The notes: generated from the letters alone by a model not told the origin. Counted from the stretch's first letter, positions 16,404 to 24,906 are shown. The stretch: DNA of 64,000 nucleotides from CAYWWY01 sp964580185 (GCA_964580185.1 CAZOJQ010000007.1:1-64000), one strand, 5' to 3'. Made by a program: numbers and translations.

Positions 16404-17375
16404 TCAAGATTCTGCTCGGCTGATAAACGCTTCCACCTCGTCCAATGTTGGCATGGCCTGAGACGCGCCTTTTCGAGAAGCTACTATGGCCGCCGCTGCG
16501 TTGGCAAAGCGCAACAGGTTCGTCTTCCAGATCGAGGATTGATCGGAACCAAAGGGGGATTGAAGATATTGATGGATAATAGCAGCCATAAAGGCGTCTC
16601 CGCAACCCGTGGTATCGATGACTTTGGTTGGAAACCCTTGGAATGTATATCGCTTCGCTCCTGTTTGAACCATAGCGCCTTTCGACCCCATGGTAACAAA
16701 GACCCATGTTTGATCTCGTAATGGGAGTTTTTGGATTGCCTTTTCGATGTTCTTTTCACCGGTAATCTCTACCAAGTCTTCATCACTCAGTTTGACTATA
16801 TCGGCCCCCGAGATGATATGCCCGATCAGTTCCATGTATTCCTTCCGATCCCGAATCAGAGAAGGTCGAATATTCGGGTCGAAGGATGTGGGGATCCGAG
16901 CTTGTTGAAACCGGTGGAAGAGATCGAGATACGCCTCTCTTGACGGGCTATCCAATAAAGCGATCGAACCAAAGTGGAAAAAAGAATAATCCAAAGGATT
17001 GATGAAGGTTGTTTCTTCGGTCCGAAGCAAAGTATCGGCAGCATGATCTTGGTAAAACTGAAAATCGGGTTTTCCGCCACAACCCATAGCCACAAAAGCT
17101 AAGGTTGTCTTGGCACCCGGTTCTTGGAATGTTGCATCCAGAAGAAGTCCTTCGTTTCTCATGGTTTCGTAGAGAAAGGATCCAAACCCATCGGTTCCGA
17201 CCTTTGTCAAAAAAGCCGTGGAGTGGCCCAGTCTTTTCACACCGACCGCGATATTGAATGGGGACCCTCCCGCTCGTCTTTCAAAGGATGAAGTCGCTGA
17301 AAGTGGGGAACCTGGCTTGGTTGCAAAAAAGTCGCAAAGGATCTCTCCCCCACAAAGAACCGGAGACGCGGTCAT
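16404..17375 (-). CDS. PfkB family carbohydrate kinase (fructokinase-like)
   Basis: A 323-residue ribokinase-fold sugar kinase. GGSPFNIAVGVKRLG near residue 36 and the C-terminal DTTGCGDAFMAAI near 256, with the catalytic Asp and anion hole, are both intact. The N-terminal pattern is most like fructokinases. The start overlaps the tmk stop by 4 nt (ATGA), so the two are translationally coupled. A fructokinase would fit the GH172-like and glycosidase locus 11 kb away, but that link is inference. Confidence 0.9.
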   Translation of the reverse strand: MTASPVLCGGEILCDFFATKPGSPLSATSSFERRAGGSPFNIAVGVKRLGHSTAFLTKVGTDGFGSFLYETMRNEGLLLDATFQEPGAKTTLAFVAMGCGGKPDFQFYQDHAADTLLRTEETTFINPLDYSFFHFGSIALLDSPSREAYLDLFHRFQQARIPTSFDPNIRPSLIRDRKEYMELIGHIISGADIVKLSDEDLVEITGEKNIEKAIQKLPLRDQTWVFVTMGSKGAMVQTGAKRYTFQGFPTKVIDTTGCGDAFMAAIIHQYLQSPFGSDQSSIWKTNLLRFANAAAAIVASRKGASQAMPTLDEVEAFISRAES

Positions 17376-17992
17376 TTGAGCAGTTTCCGGTATAGGAGCA
17401 GATTGTAGATATCTTCATGGAGCTCGTACCGATCTCTCATACCATCCATAACTGCATATCGTTCTGAGAACCGTGCAGAAAGCTCCAAATATCCTTGTCG
17501 TACGCGCTTTCGAAATTGAAGGTCTTCACTTTCCAACCGGTCCAGTTCTTTATGGTTCAGTCGGCTGATGGACTCTTCCACAGAGATATCCAAAAGGATG
17601 CTGAGATCTGGGTATCGCTGTTGAATCGCAAACTCGTTGATGCGCATGACCTTATCGACAGGCAATTGACGGCCATATCCTTGGTAGGCTACGCTTGAAT
17701 CGGCAAACCGATCCGCGATCACACATACTCCATCCTTTAAAGCTGGCAGAATGATCTCTTCAGTAAGTTGCGCACGAGATGCTGTGTACAAAAGTAGCTC
17801 AGAGCGGCTTCCGATCTCAAGATCCATGTGCAGAACAACATGACGGATCTCTTCACCGAGAGGGGTTCCGCCAGGTTCTCGAACCACCAACACTCTTTTT
17901 CCCAATGAATGCAGTCGATCTCGCAAAAAATCGATTTGACTGGTTTTTCCGCATCCATCGATCCCTTCAAACGCAATGAATGCTCCGTTCAT
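17372..17992 (-). CDS. tmk: Thymidylate kinase
   Basis: A 206-residue dTMP kinase of normal length. The P-loop FEGIDGCGKTSQ at residues 8-19, the DR(F/Y) motif in ADRFADSSVAYQGYGRQ and the LID-like stretch after LLDISVEESISR are all visible. It supplies dTDP for DNA synthesis. It belongs to a pyrimidine/translation cluster (tsf, pyrH, HD protein, tmk) with gaps of only 12-13 nt to its upstream neighbours. Confidence 0.95.
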   Translation of the reverse strand: MNGAFIAFEGIDGCGKTSQIDFLRDRLHSLGKRVLVVREPGGTPLGEEIRHVVLHMDLEIGSRSELLLYTASRAQLTEEIILPALKDGVCVIADRFADSSVAYQGYGRQLPVDKVMRINEFAIQQRYPDLSILLDISVEESISRLNHKELDRLESEDLQFRKRVRQGYLELSARFSERYAVMDGMRDRYELHEDIYNLLLYRKLLK

Positions 17993-18004
17993 ACATTTCC
18001 CTTT

Positions 18005-18553
18005 CTATAAACCCAATTCTTGAGAAATCCGTTGCATTTGGGTAAGAGCTATGCGCAAAAACTGCTCCAGATCCAATCCAATATCCGTACATTTCATGAT
18101 TTGATCTCGATCTGCGCCTCGAGCAAAAGACTTCTCCTTAAACCGGTTCATGAGGAAAGGCACATCAACCAAATCCAGCTTTCGTTCTTTCCGGATTAAG
18201 GCTCCAGCGACAATCAACCCAGTAACAGGATCGGCGCAATAGATGGATTGTTCAATGAGGGTTTCGGCCGGTTTTTGATCGCAGTGGGCCAAAATGGCAT
18301 TGAGCACTTCTTGGGGCACATCGATGGGTTGCAACAATTCGACCGTTCGGATCCCATGCATTTCCGGACGATCCTTGGTCTCGTCGTAATCCAGATCGTG
18401 CAACAAGCCCGCCATCGCCCATACTTGAACCTGCTCCCCAAAATGCTGGGCCAACCCTTCCATAACTGCTTCGGTTGCAAGCATATGACCAATAAGGTTT
18501 CGATTGGACACACTATTTTGGACCAGAATCAATGCTTCTTCCCTTGTGATCAA
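18005..18553 (-). CDS. HDIG-domain protein
   Basis: A 182-residue cytoplasmic HD-superfamily protein. The metal-binding signature is readable: H in NLIGHMLATEAVME, the HD pair in GLLHDLDYDET and a later HCDQKP. This small stand-alone HDIG type is common between nucleotide-metabolism genes in anaerobes, but its substrate is not established. It lies 13 nt after pyrH and 12 nt before tmk, so a role in nucleotide hydrolysis is plausible but unproved. Confidence 0.85.
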   Translation of the reverse strand: MITREEALILVQNSVSNRNLIGHMLATEAVMEGLAQHFGEQVQVWAMAGLLHDLDYDETKDRPEMHGIRTVELLQPIDVPQEVLNAILAHCDQKPAETLIEQSIYCADPVTGLIVAGALIRKERKLDLVDVPFLMNRFKEKSFARGADRDQIMKCTDIGLDLEQFLRIALTQMQRISQELGL

Positions 18554-18566
18554 ATCGGATTCCTCC

Positions 18567-19271
18567 TTACTCGGAATCTACGCGTGAACCGACCGGTTCG
18601 CCTCGAATGGCTTTCATCAAATTGCCCTTCTGAAAAAACTCGATAACCTGAATTGGCATGTAGTATCTTTGACAGATTGAAAACGCTTCTGTATCCATGA
18701 TTTTCAGTTTTCGGTCAATGGCTTCCGAATAGCTGAGATGGGGCAGCTGTTTCGCATCGGAATGCTTTTGCGGATCTTTGTCGTAGATTCCGTCCACTTT
18801 TGTCGCTTTTACCAACAGATCCGCCTTCATCTCGACTGCTCTCAAGGCCGCTGCCGTATCGGTAGTGAAAAAGGGATTGCTTGTTCCTCCTGCAAAGACA
18901 ACTACATACCGGGCCTCAAAATAGAGGTTGATATCATCGTAATGAATGGGTCGAATGGAAGGCAAGGAAGCAATCTGGGAGACAACAACCGTGCGCACCC
19001 CCAAATGTTCAAATCGATCCTTGAGATAAAGGGCATTGATTACTGTTCCCAACATACCGATTTGGTCCGCTACGGGATAAGACAATTCTGTCATTTCTCT
19101 GCCGCGGAAAATATTACCGGCCCCTGAAACAAGACCAAGACAGATGCCTTCATCCACTATCTCTTTGATCTCCTGGGTTAAAAAATGGATCTTTTCTTGG
19201 GCAAATCCCCGCTCCCCTTCACCAGAAAGAGCTTCCCCGCTCAGTTTTAATAACACCCGTCTTGTGCCCAT
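18567..19271 (-). CDS. pyrH: UMP kinase
   Basis: A 234-residue hexameric bacterial UMP kinase (amino acid kinase fold) that makes UDP. It opens with RRVLLKLSGEAL and has the SGAGNIFRG, GGTSNPFFTTDTAA and KATKVDGIYDKDP motifs, all hallmarks of PyrH. It follows tsf by 72 nt, the classic gene order. The usual next gene, frr, is absent; an HD-domain gene follows instead. Confidence 0.96.
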   Translation of the reverse strand: MGTRRVLLKLSGEALSGEGERGFAQEKIHFLTQEIKEIVDEGICLGLVSGAGNIFRGREMTELSYPVADQIGMLGTVINALYLKDRFEHLGVRTVVVSQIASLPSIRPIHYDDINLYFEARYVVVFAGGTSNPFFTTDTAAALRAVEMKADLLVKATKVDGIYDKDPQKHSDAKQLPHLSYSEAIDRKLKIMDTEAFSICQRYYMPIQVIEFFQKGNLMKAIRGEPVGSRVDSE

Positions 19272-19343
19272 TGAATCCTCCCATTGATTTCAAGGGTGCC
19301 CCGTGCAATCGAGAATGGGGTTGAAAAGGCACAGGTAGTATGA

Positions 19344-20195
19344 TTATTCTCCGATCATAAATCGAACAAATCGTTTCAAACCAACTGGGACTCCGATTTT
19401 CTTAGAAACATCTTCCAGCATCGAAGGAATGGAATGATCTGGATCCAAGGCATACTTCTGATTCATGACACACCGATCCTCAAAGAACTTGGCGATTTTC
19501 CCGTCCACAATCTTTTCGATCACAGATATCGGTTTTCCCGATTCCTTCATCTGATCGGTATAGATCTCTCGCTCTTTTTGAATCACGGCTTCCGGAACAC
19601 TCTTGGGATCAAGGTACTCCGGTGAAGCAGCTGCGATGTGCAAGCACAGTTTTTTGGCCATCTCCGATAGCTCTGTTGCAGTTATGCTGGACGTGAGCTC
19701 AACCCCCACACCGATCTTTCCATTGTGATGAATATAGTAGGCAATCGTAGATTGGGCATCGCCCATCCAATGACAGTAATCGCCGAGTTGGATGTTTTCC
19801 CCGATTTTTGCAACAGATTCTGTGAGCTCTTGTTTGTACGCTTCGCGGACTGATTCATCGGCAGGACCTCCTTCGACTTCTTCCGATGAATGCGACAACG
19901 CTTCTACAAGAGCTTTTCCGGAATTCTGAAACTCGTCTGTGCGAGCCACAAAATCTGTTTCGCACAACAGAGAAATCATTGTGAACTCTTTTCGTTTTTC
20001 GCAAAACTGAACAAACATCATCCCTTCATTGGTCGTGCGGCCGCTTTTTTTTGACGCAGCAGCTAATCCCTTTTTTCGCAGAAGGTCAACAGCAGTATCC
20101 ATGTCTCCGTTGGATTCTTTCAAAGCCTTCTGGCAGTCCAAAACCCCTGCGCCTGTCTTTGCGCGGAGCTCTTTTACCATTTGTGCAGTCACCAT
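19344..20195 (-). CDS. tsf: Elongation factor Ts
   Basis: A 283-residue nucleotide exchange factor for EF-Tu. The N-terminal UBA-like domain (VKELRAKTGAGVLDCQKAL) and the TDFVARTDEFQN motif are diagnostic. The core continues with HIAAASPEYL and ends with the VGLKRFVRFMIGE-type strand. rpsB, which normally precedes tsf, is not present: the upstream gene is an unrelated lipoprotein behind its own terminator, and tsf has its own promoter at 20242-20270. Confidence 0.96.
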   Translation of the reverse strand: MVTAQMVKELRAKTGAGVLDCQKALKESNGDMDTAVDLLRKKGLAAASKKSGRTTNEGMMFVQFCEKRKEFTMISLLCETDFVARTDEFQNSGKALVEALSHSSEEVEGGPADESVREAYKQELTESVAKIGENIQLGDYCHWMGDAQSTIAYYIHHNGKIGVGVELTSSITATELSEMAKKLCLHIAAASPEYLDPKSVPEAVIQKEREIYTDQMKESGKPISVIEKIVDGKIAKFFEDRCVMNQKYALDPDHSIPSMLEDVSKKIGVPVGLKRFVRFMIGE

Positions 20196-20241
20196 AGAAT
20201 CGGATCATCCTTTCATGATTAGGTTTCGTAAATTCCCCCGT

Positions 20242-20270
20242 ATTATACACCAATCCGATGGGTTTTCCAA
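20242..20270 (-). promoter_or_regulatory. Promoter of tsf-pyrH-tmk operon
   Basis: Minus strand: TTGGAA, 17 nt, TATAAT, the -10 being preceded by TGGTG. It explains how tsf is expressed without an upstream rpsB. Confidence 0.65.
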
Positions 20271-20276
20271 GCCAAG

Positions 20277-20328
20277 AAAAAAGGAAGGCTTTCAGATCTG
20301 ATTTCAAAAGATCCGATCCTTCCCTTTT
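20277..20328 (-). terminator. Probable terminator after lipoprotein gene
   Basis: Minus strand: AAGGGAAGG and CCTTCCTTTTTT enclose a 29-nt loop that itself contains GATC pairs, ending in a run of six T. It lies between the lipoprotein stop codon at 20408 and the tsf promoter. The long loop lowers confidence. Confidence 0.5.
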
Positions 20329-20407
20329 GATAGAGAAATCGGTATATAGAGTATGTCTCAAACAGTATTTCTGGATTGATCCACTCGGTTCAGCGTTCGA
20401 TACTGAT

Positions 20408-20779
20408 TCAGTTTTGGGCGGATGGAATAACAAACGACCAGTTGTTATGAATGGCGTAGGCGGTTGGCCCCCCAATGCCAAATTGGATCCACTCCCCTTG
20501 ACACCAGATCCTCAGAAACGCTCCATCCGGTATGCCAGCGACTGATTGGAATCCTGCTGGCGCGAACAAGCCCTCCTTCGCCGCAACCTCAGCCATTAGA
20601 GCGCCTGGATCGATTGCGGTTCCAACCCAAATCTGGGCAGGTGCCGCTCTGAAATTGGTCACTTCAACGGTCCAAGGAGGACCAATCGGATCGATCCCGA
20701 TCGAACAGGATGCAAACAAAACCATCGCTAAAACTCCTACGCTTACAACCAAAAGCTTGCGCATTCTCTTCATCCCCAT
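20408..20779 (-). CDS. Small putative lipoprotein, paralogue A
   Basis: About 123 residues. A lipoprotein signal with basic start and lipobox (FASC) gives a predicted lipidated Cys near residue 24. The mature part is a small domain with the pattern W-VEVTNFRAAPAQIWVG, ending with a Trp-rich region (AFLRIWCQGEWIQFG, HNNWSF). It is a clear paralogue of the next lipoprotein (20972-21328): the two share the SCSI start, the xPxWTxxVTN motif, the IWxGxAxxPG motif, the GAxLRIWxxGxW motif and the final NxxWxF. I do not recognise the family. The ATG at 20779 is preferred over GTG at 20785 because AAAGGG overlaps the latter. Confidence 0.75.
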   Translation of the reverse strand: MGMKRMRKLLVVSVGVLAMVLFASCSIGIDPIGPPWTVEVTNFRAAPAQIWVGTAIDPGALMAEVAAKEGLFAPAGFQSVAGIPDGAFLRIWCQGEWIQFGIGGPTAYAIHNNWSFVIPSAQN

Positions 20780-20971
20780 TTTCACCCTTTCTTTCCTCCA
20801 CGTGAGTATCGGAATCTATAGGAAAACGATCAAACTCCTTCATCATAACAATAAACTCGGCAAAAAGCTGAGTCAGAAAAAGGGTAGAACAACGTTCTCA
20901 TAACAGAGCAAATTCTAATGAGCCCTTGACGATCGGTACGGTTTGATTATCGGGAAGAAAACCCGATTTCT

Positions 20972-21328
20972 TTACCGTTCGGATATGACCCAACCGCCAC
21001 CCGGTTGCAGCGTAAAGTCCCAGTTCGCATTAATCATGAATTTCGTGTCCGGGCCAAGCCATAACCATGCGCCATTCCACCAGATTCTGAGATATGCACC
21101 ATGCGCAACGTTTCCTATTTGGCGAAACCCACCAAAACCAGGGCATATGGCTCTTTGGACCCCTGGATTCACAGCATCTCCGATCCAGATTTCAGCAGCC
21201 AAAGCGCTATTATTCGTCACAGTGATGGTCCAGAATGGGTTGACTGGCCCAACGTTGATCGAACAGGAAACCAGAAAAAACATGAGTATCCCGATACTGA
21301 CAGCCAAAAGAATCCGCGTCTTTTTCAT
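20972..21328 (-). CDS. Small putative lipoprotein, paralogue B
   Basis: About 118 residues: signal peptide MKKTRILLAVSIGIL, lipobox LVSC and lipidated Cys near residue 22. The mature domain shows PFWTITVTNNSALAAEIWIG, GAYLRIWWNGAWLWLG and ANWDF, aligning with paralogue A along its length, so the pair arose by tandem duplication. The repeated Trp/Asn pattern suggests a compact beta fold, possibly ligand- or surface-binding, but the function is unknown. ATG 21328 is preferred over GTG 21340. Its promoter faces the divergent PDZ-like gene promoter. Confidence 0.75.
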   Translation of the reverse strand: MKKTRILLAVSIGILMFFLVSCSINVGPVNPFWTITVTNNSALAAEIWIGDAVNPGVQRAICPGFGGFRQIGNVAHGAYLRIWWNGAWLWLGPDTKFMINANWDFTLQPGGGWVISER

Positions 21329-21385
21329 TTCCTTCCACACCCTTTCTCCCGGAAGATCGGTGAGTAAAGAATCACCGTTTCATAA

Positions 21386-21396
21386 ATTATACCACA
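21386..21396 (-). promoter_or_regulatory. Extended -10 promoter of lipoprotein gene B
   Basis: Minus strand TGTGGTATAAT, 58 bases before the chosen ATG. It is arranged back to back with the plus-strand CATGGTATAAT at 21419, so the two promoters share a 22-nt core and could be co-controlled. Confidence 0.65.
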
Positions 21397-21418
21397 TTTT
21401 GGATCGATTTGCTCGGAA

Positions 21419-21429
21419 CATGGTATAAT
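21419..21429 (+). promoter_or_regulatory. Extended -10 promoter of PDZ-like gene
   Basis: CATGGTATAAT about 78 bases before the start of the secreted PDZ-like gene, divergent to the lipoprotein promoter. Confidence 0.65.
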
Positions 21430-21506
21430 CAAGAAGCGTCATATGATTTTTGGTTTTCAACGTCTATTCTTTATGGCATACGTTTGAATGAAAAGAGGTG
21501 AGTGAG

Positions 21507-22097
21507 ATGAAACGAATGCTGATCGTAGGTTTATTGATTGTCGTTTTGTTTGGAACCAATCTCTTTGCGATTCGCCTTGGAGCGCAAATCGTGGATTGGA
21601 ACGGGTTTATCCAAGGTCAGTTTTATCAGGGCGCTCTAGTGCAGCAAACTGCTCCTGGTTATCCCGCATGGAACACGTTGTTTCCCGGAGATATCATCAC
21701 GGAAGGGATTTTGATTCCCAACAGTCAAATTTGGCAAAATCCGGGCAATCCCCAACAAGGGTATTTGATTTCATTTAATCCCTATGCGCCTCTTAATCAG
21801 CAACTTTGGAACCTTCAGCAATATGGCCTGGCGTACAACTACCAAGGAAATGTGCGGTATGCGACTTTGCTGAACATGATCCAAACGGCCCCGTACTTTT
21901 CCAATGTGGTTTTCCGGGTATGGCGACCGCAGTGGAATTCTTGGACGCTGATCTCTGTCGTCCTGGATACAGCAGGACAGGGAAGCATCTGGGTCATGCC
22001 CCAACCTCAGGTCCAGGGACAGATCATCATCGGACCCGGGCAGATCGTCGTTCAACCCCAAATCCATATTGGGATCCAACTTTGGATTCGATTTTAG
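21507..22097 (+). CDS. Secreted PDZ-like protein, Gln/Asn-rich
   Basis: About 196 residues with a signal peptide (KRMLIVGLLIVVLFGTNLFA). No close family is recognised. The middle follows a PDZ pattern: LGAQI, then GALVQQTAPGYPAWNTLFPGDIITEG (cf. GALV-x-V-x-PGSPA-x-AGL-x-PGDII), then a helix-like VRYATLLNMIQTAP and a strand FSNVVFRVWRPQW. The C-terminus is an unusual Gln/Pro/Ile-rich tail (WVMPQPQVQGQIIIGPGQ). The PDZ call is by eye. AGAGGTG lies 6 nt before the ATG. It is followed after 14 nt by a c-di-GMP enzyme gene, suggesting a surface protein made together with a signalling protein. Confidence 0.7.
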   Translation: MKRMLIVGLLIVVLFGTNLFAIRLGAQIVDWNGFIQGQFYQGALVQQTAPGYPAWNTLFPGDIITEGILIPNSQIWQNPGNPQQGYLISFNPYAPLNQQLWNLQQYGLAYNYQGNVRYATLLNMIQTAPYFSNVVFRVWRPQWNSWTLISVVLDTAGQGSIWVMPQPQVQGQIIIGPGQIVVQPQIHIGIQLWIRF

Positions 22098-22111
22098 TTC
22101 GGGGAGGGAAT

Positions 22112-24109
22112 GTGGAGCAAAATTTAGAAAAGTTAGTTCAAGGCTTACCCCAAGGTGCCATCCTTCTGGATAGCGATGGTAATTTTATCGCGATGAATTC
22201 CCATGCGATTACACTTACGGGAACAGATGACGGGAGCAAAGCAGCGCTAATGCTTTGTAGCAAACCGATGGATTGTCCATCGCAAGAGGTAGAGATTCAG
22301 ACTAAAAATGGCGCTCGAACGATACTGGTCGATCGGATTCGCATTCCGATAGACCTTGATGAGTCTTCTCACCGCCAATGGACCATTTTGTACTTAACTG
22401 ATTTGACTTCGCTCAAAACCATCCAACACAATCTACAAGAACTGGAAGAACGATACACATTGGTGATTCAAGGAGTCAATGACGGTCTTTGGGATTGGGA
22501 TCTGAAAAAGAATAAGGTCTTTTATTCGTCGCGTTGGAAGTATATGCTCGGATATGGGGAAAAGGAGATTCCCCCAGAACCAAATGCTTGGATGGACTTG
22601 ATTCATCCGGACGAACGAAAACAGGTGGGGAAAGAAATCAACCAACACCTGAAAGGCAATAGCCCATATCTGGAATGCGAGTACCGGATTTTGCACAAAG
22701 ACGGGAGCTACCGGTGGGTGTTGTGCAGAGGGCTCGCAATTCGAGATAATGAGGGCAGAGCCTATCGGATGGCCGGATCTCAGAGCGACATCACCTCTCG
22801 CAAACTTGCTGAAGAACAGTTGCGGTACAAAGCGTTCTATGATCAACTGACCGAATTGCCCAATCGGGCTCTTCTTCAGGAACATATCCGCTCTGCCCTT
22901 CAGCGGATCAAGAGATTCGAAGAGTATCAGTTTGCTGTATTGTACATGGACTTGGACCGCTTCAAAATCATCAATGACAGCTTGGGCCACAATACAGGGG
23001 ATATGCTTCTGAAGCAGATCGCCCGAAGAATGGAAAAGGTAATCCGATCCAGCGATACCTTTTCCCGCATTGGGGGAGACGAGTTCGTTCTACTCCTCGA
23101 TCCCACCAAATCCCAACAAGACGCCATTCTTGTTGCCGAAAGGATCCAACGAGAATTCCAAAAGCCCTTCCGCGTGGATGGAAAAGAACTCTTCACAACG
23201 ACCAGCATCGGGATTGTCTTGTCCAGTCCCGAGTATTCCAATCCCGAAGACCTCCTCCGAGATGCGGATAATGCTATGTATCGGGCAAAAGAAAAAGGCC
23301 AAGCCCAGTGGGAAATCTTCCATACAGAGATGTACTCCTCAACGGTAGAACAGTTCCAGACAGAAACCCTATTCCGAAAAGCGGTGGAAAACCATCAGTT
23401 CCTTGTTCAGTTCCAACCGATTGTGGATTTGCAAAAAGGAACGATTACCGCCGCTGAAGCCCTCGTCCGTTGGGAAAAAGGCGAGGGAGAGTTGGTTGAT
23501 ACCAAAGCATTTTTGACCCTTGCCGAAGAAACGGGGTTAATCCATGATATTGACCAATGGATGTTGGAGCGAGTATGTATGTTTCTTGCTTCTTTGCGGT
23601 TAAAAAAGATAACGGATGTTCGGATTTGCGCCAACTTATCTCTTGTTGAGCTGAAAAACCAACATTTAATCCCTTGGATTCAGCACAACCTCCAGAAATA
23701 CCAATCTCCAGCCTCTCTGATTGACCTGGAGTTTAAGGAAAGCATCCTTTTTTCAGAAGCTCGGGAAGGGATGGATGTTTTACACCAATTGCACCAATTG
23801 GGGATTGGGATCTCTTTGGACGATTATGGAAGCGGAAGTGCTCAGTTCGCATTTTTGAAAGATTTTCCCCTCCGAAGGGTCAAGATCCATCAATCGCTCA
23901 TTCAGGGAATTGAAGAGAATGGGGGAAGTAGCGCAATTGTGAAAGCGATTATCACCATGGCGCACAACCTCGGAAAGGTAGTCGTTGCAGTAGGAGTAGA
24001 AACAGCTGCACAACTGGATTTTTTGAAGAAACACCACTGCGATGAAGCTCAAGGATACTATCTCCATAAACCCATGCCCTTCAAAGAGCTATTGAAAATC
24101 CTCAAATGA
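22112..24109 (+). CDS. PAS-PAS-GGDEF-EAL protein, EAL partly degenerate
   Basis: About 665 residues, cytoplasmic, with no membrane helix. Residues 8-105 are a PAS-like domain, 112-232 a PAS_3 domain (GVNDGLWDWDLKKNKVFYSS, PAC end DITSRK), 240-395 a GGDEF domain and 410-665 an EAL domain. The cyclase motif GGDEF (321-325) and the RxxD inhibitory site (RSSD 312-315) are intact. In EAL, the EALVRW motif, N508, D570-D571, K591 and Q647 are kept, but KID is KIH (H593) and EGVE is VGVE (V627). Diguanylate cyclase activity is likely; phosphodiesterase activity is doubtful. The GTG at 22112 follows GGGGAGGG; longer starts overlap the upstream gene. Confidence 0.9.
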   Translation: MEQNLEKLVQGLPQGAILLDSDGNFIAMNSHAITLTGTDDGSKAALMLCSKPMDCPSQEVEIQTKNGARTILVDRIRIPIDLDESSHRQWTILYLTDLTSLKTIQHNLQELEERYTLVIQGVNDGLWDWDLKKNKVFYSSRWKYMLGYGEKEIPPEPNAWMDLIHPDERKQVGKEINQHLKGNSPYLECEYRILHKDGSYRWVLCRGLAIRDNEGRAYRMAGSQSDITSRKLAEEQLRYKAFYDQLTELPNRALLQEHIRSALQRIKRFEEYQFAVLYMDLDRFKIINDSLGHNTGDMLLKQIARRMEKVIRSSDTFSRIGGDEFVLLLDPTKSQQDAILVAERIQREFQKPFRVDGKELFTTTSIGIVLSSPEYSNPEDLLRDADNAMYRAKEKGQAQWEIFHTEMYSSTVEQFQTETLFRKAVENHQFLVQFQPIVDLQKGTITAAEALVRWEKGEGELVDTKAFLTLAEETGLIHDIDQWMLERVCMFLASLRLKKITDVRICANLSLVELKNQHLIPWIQHNLQKYQSPASLIDLEFKESILFSEAREGMDVLHQLHQLGIGISLDDYGSGSAQFAFLKDFPLRRVKIHQSLIQGIEENGGSSAIVKAIITMAHNLGKVVVAVGVETAAQLDFLKKHHCDEAQGYYLHKPMPFKELLKILK

Positions 24110-24144
24110 TCCAAGCTTCCGAACGATCTATTGGTACCGTTCGA

Positions 24145-24906
24145 TTATCGGATCAGGTATACATGATGCAATGTTGCCTCTTTTTCTTCCAAGAAAGTGG
24201 CCAACTCTTCAAGTGATTCGAACCCCTTAAAAAAGTAATCAGCAAATGGATCCGCATGGGTATACACTCGGCTCATAACTTGTGCTTTGGTGGAAACAGG
24301 CAAAGCGCGGTTATGAGTCCGGAGGGTCTGCTCCTGGAGGGTTGTGATTTCTTTAAAAATGCTACGAAGTTGAGGTTTTTCTTCAACCGATGTGTATAGC
24401 TCGTAACTCATTCCCCGCGCCGCTTCAGGAGACAGTGCATACTCCATCATCCGAATGAACTCTTCTGGGGATAGATATCCTGTGTGCGTGTGCACATGCT
24501 GAAACCGAAAGTTAAAAAAGGCATATGAGGGGACAAGACGAATTCCAAACTCCCGAAACAGATCTACATGCGTCATTTGTTTGGCTCGAGCAGGAGATAC
24601 AAACAGAGGTGGATACACGACCGACAACGAAGCATCAAAATCAGCTTCCACCAGGACAAAATTGTTCCGGATTATGTTGGATACTTCTTCTTGCGAAAGG
24701 ACTTCTCGTTTCATCCGTTCACAGTCGCTGCACCGCGGCAGAGTGAAAAAAACGATGACTCCTTTTTCCAAAATCCGCGCAGATTCAAAGGCTCCATCAA
24801 TTTTGTTTTCCATAACATACTGCGCATAAGGAGCACCGCTCACCGTTACAACGATTAAGACCCCAAGCGCGACTACCCCCATCTTCAACCAACCCTTGAT
24901 TTTCAC
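24145..24906 (-). CDS. Exported thioredoxin-like protein
   Basis: About 253 residues. An N-terminal membrane anchor or signal peptide (to about residue 28) is followed by a thioredoxin fold with VIVFFTLPRCSDCERMKREV near residue 50, i.e. a CSDC redox motif. A loop then leads to GIRLVPSYAFFNFR, the position of the cis-Pro. This resembles SoxW-type periplasmic thioredoxins. The C-terminal 100 residues are helical and unassigned. GTG 24906 is preferred over GTG 24912 because AGGAGG is 7 nt from the former. It stands alone, divergent to the oxidoreductase operon, and may keep exported proteins reduced. Confidence 0.75.
   Translation of the reverse strand: MKIKGWLKMGVVALGVLIVVTVSGAPYAQYVMENKIDGAFESARILEKGVIVFFTLPRCSDCERMKREVLSQEEVSNIIRNNFVLVEADFDASLSVVYPPLFVSPARAKQMTHVDLFREFGIRLVPSYAFFNFRFQHVHTHTGYLSPEEFIRMMEYALSPEAARGMSYELYTSVEEKPQLRSIFKEITTLQEQTLRTHNRALPVSTKAQVMSRVYTHADPFADYFFKGFESLEELATFLEEKEATLHHVYLIR

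Noticed and set aside
20949..20967. Inverted repeat ATCGGG...CCCGAT after the lipoprotein B gene
   Set aside because: On the strand of the gene no T run follows; a weak structure at best, so not listed as a terminator.
24120..24143. Hairpin CGAACG...CGTTCG between convergent genes
   Set aside because: The stem is only 6 bp with a 12-nt loop and no T run on either strand, so it is not a convincing terminator.
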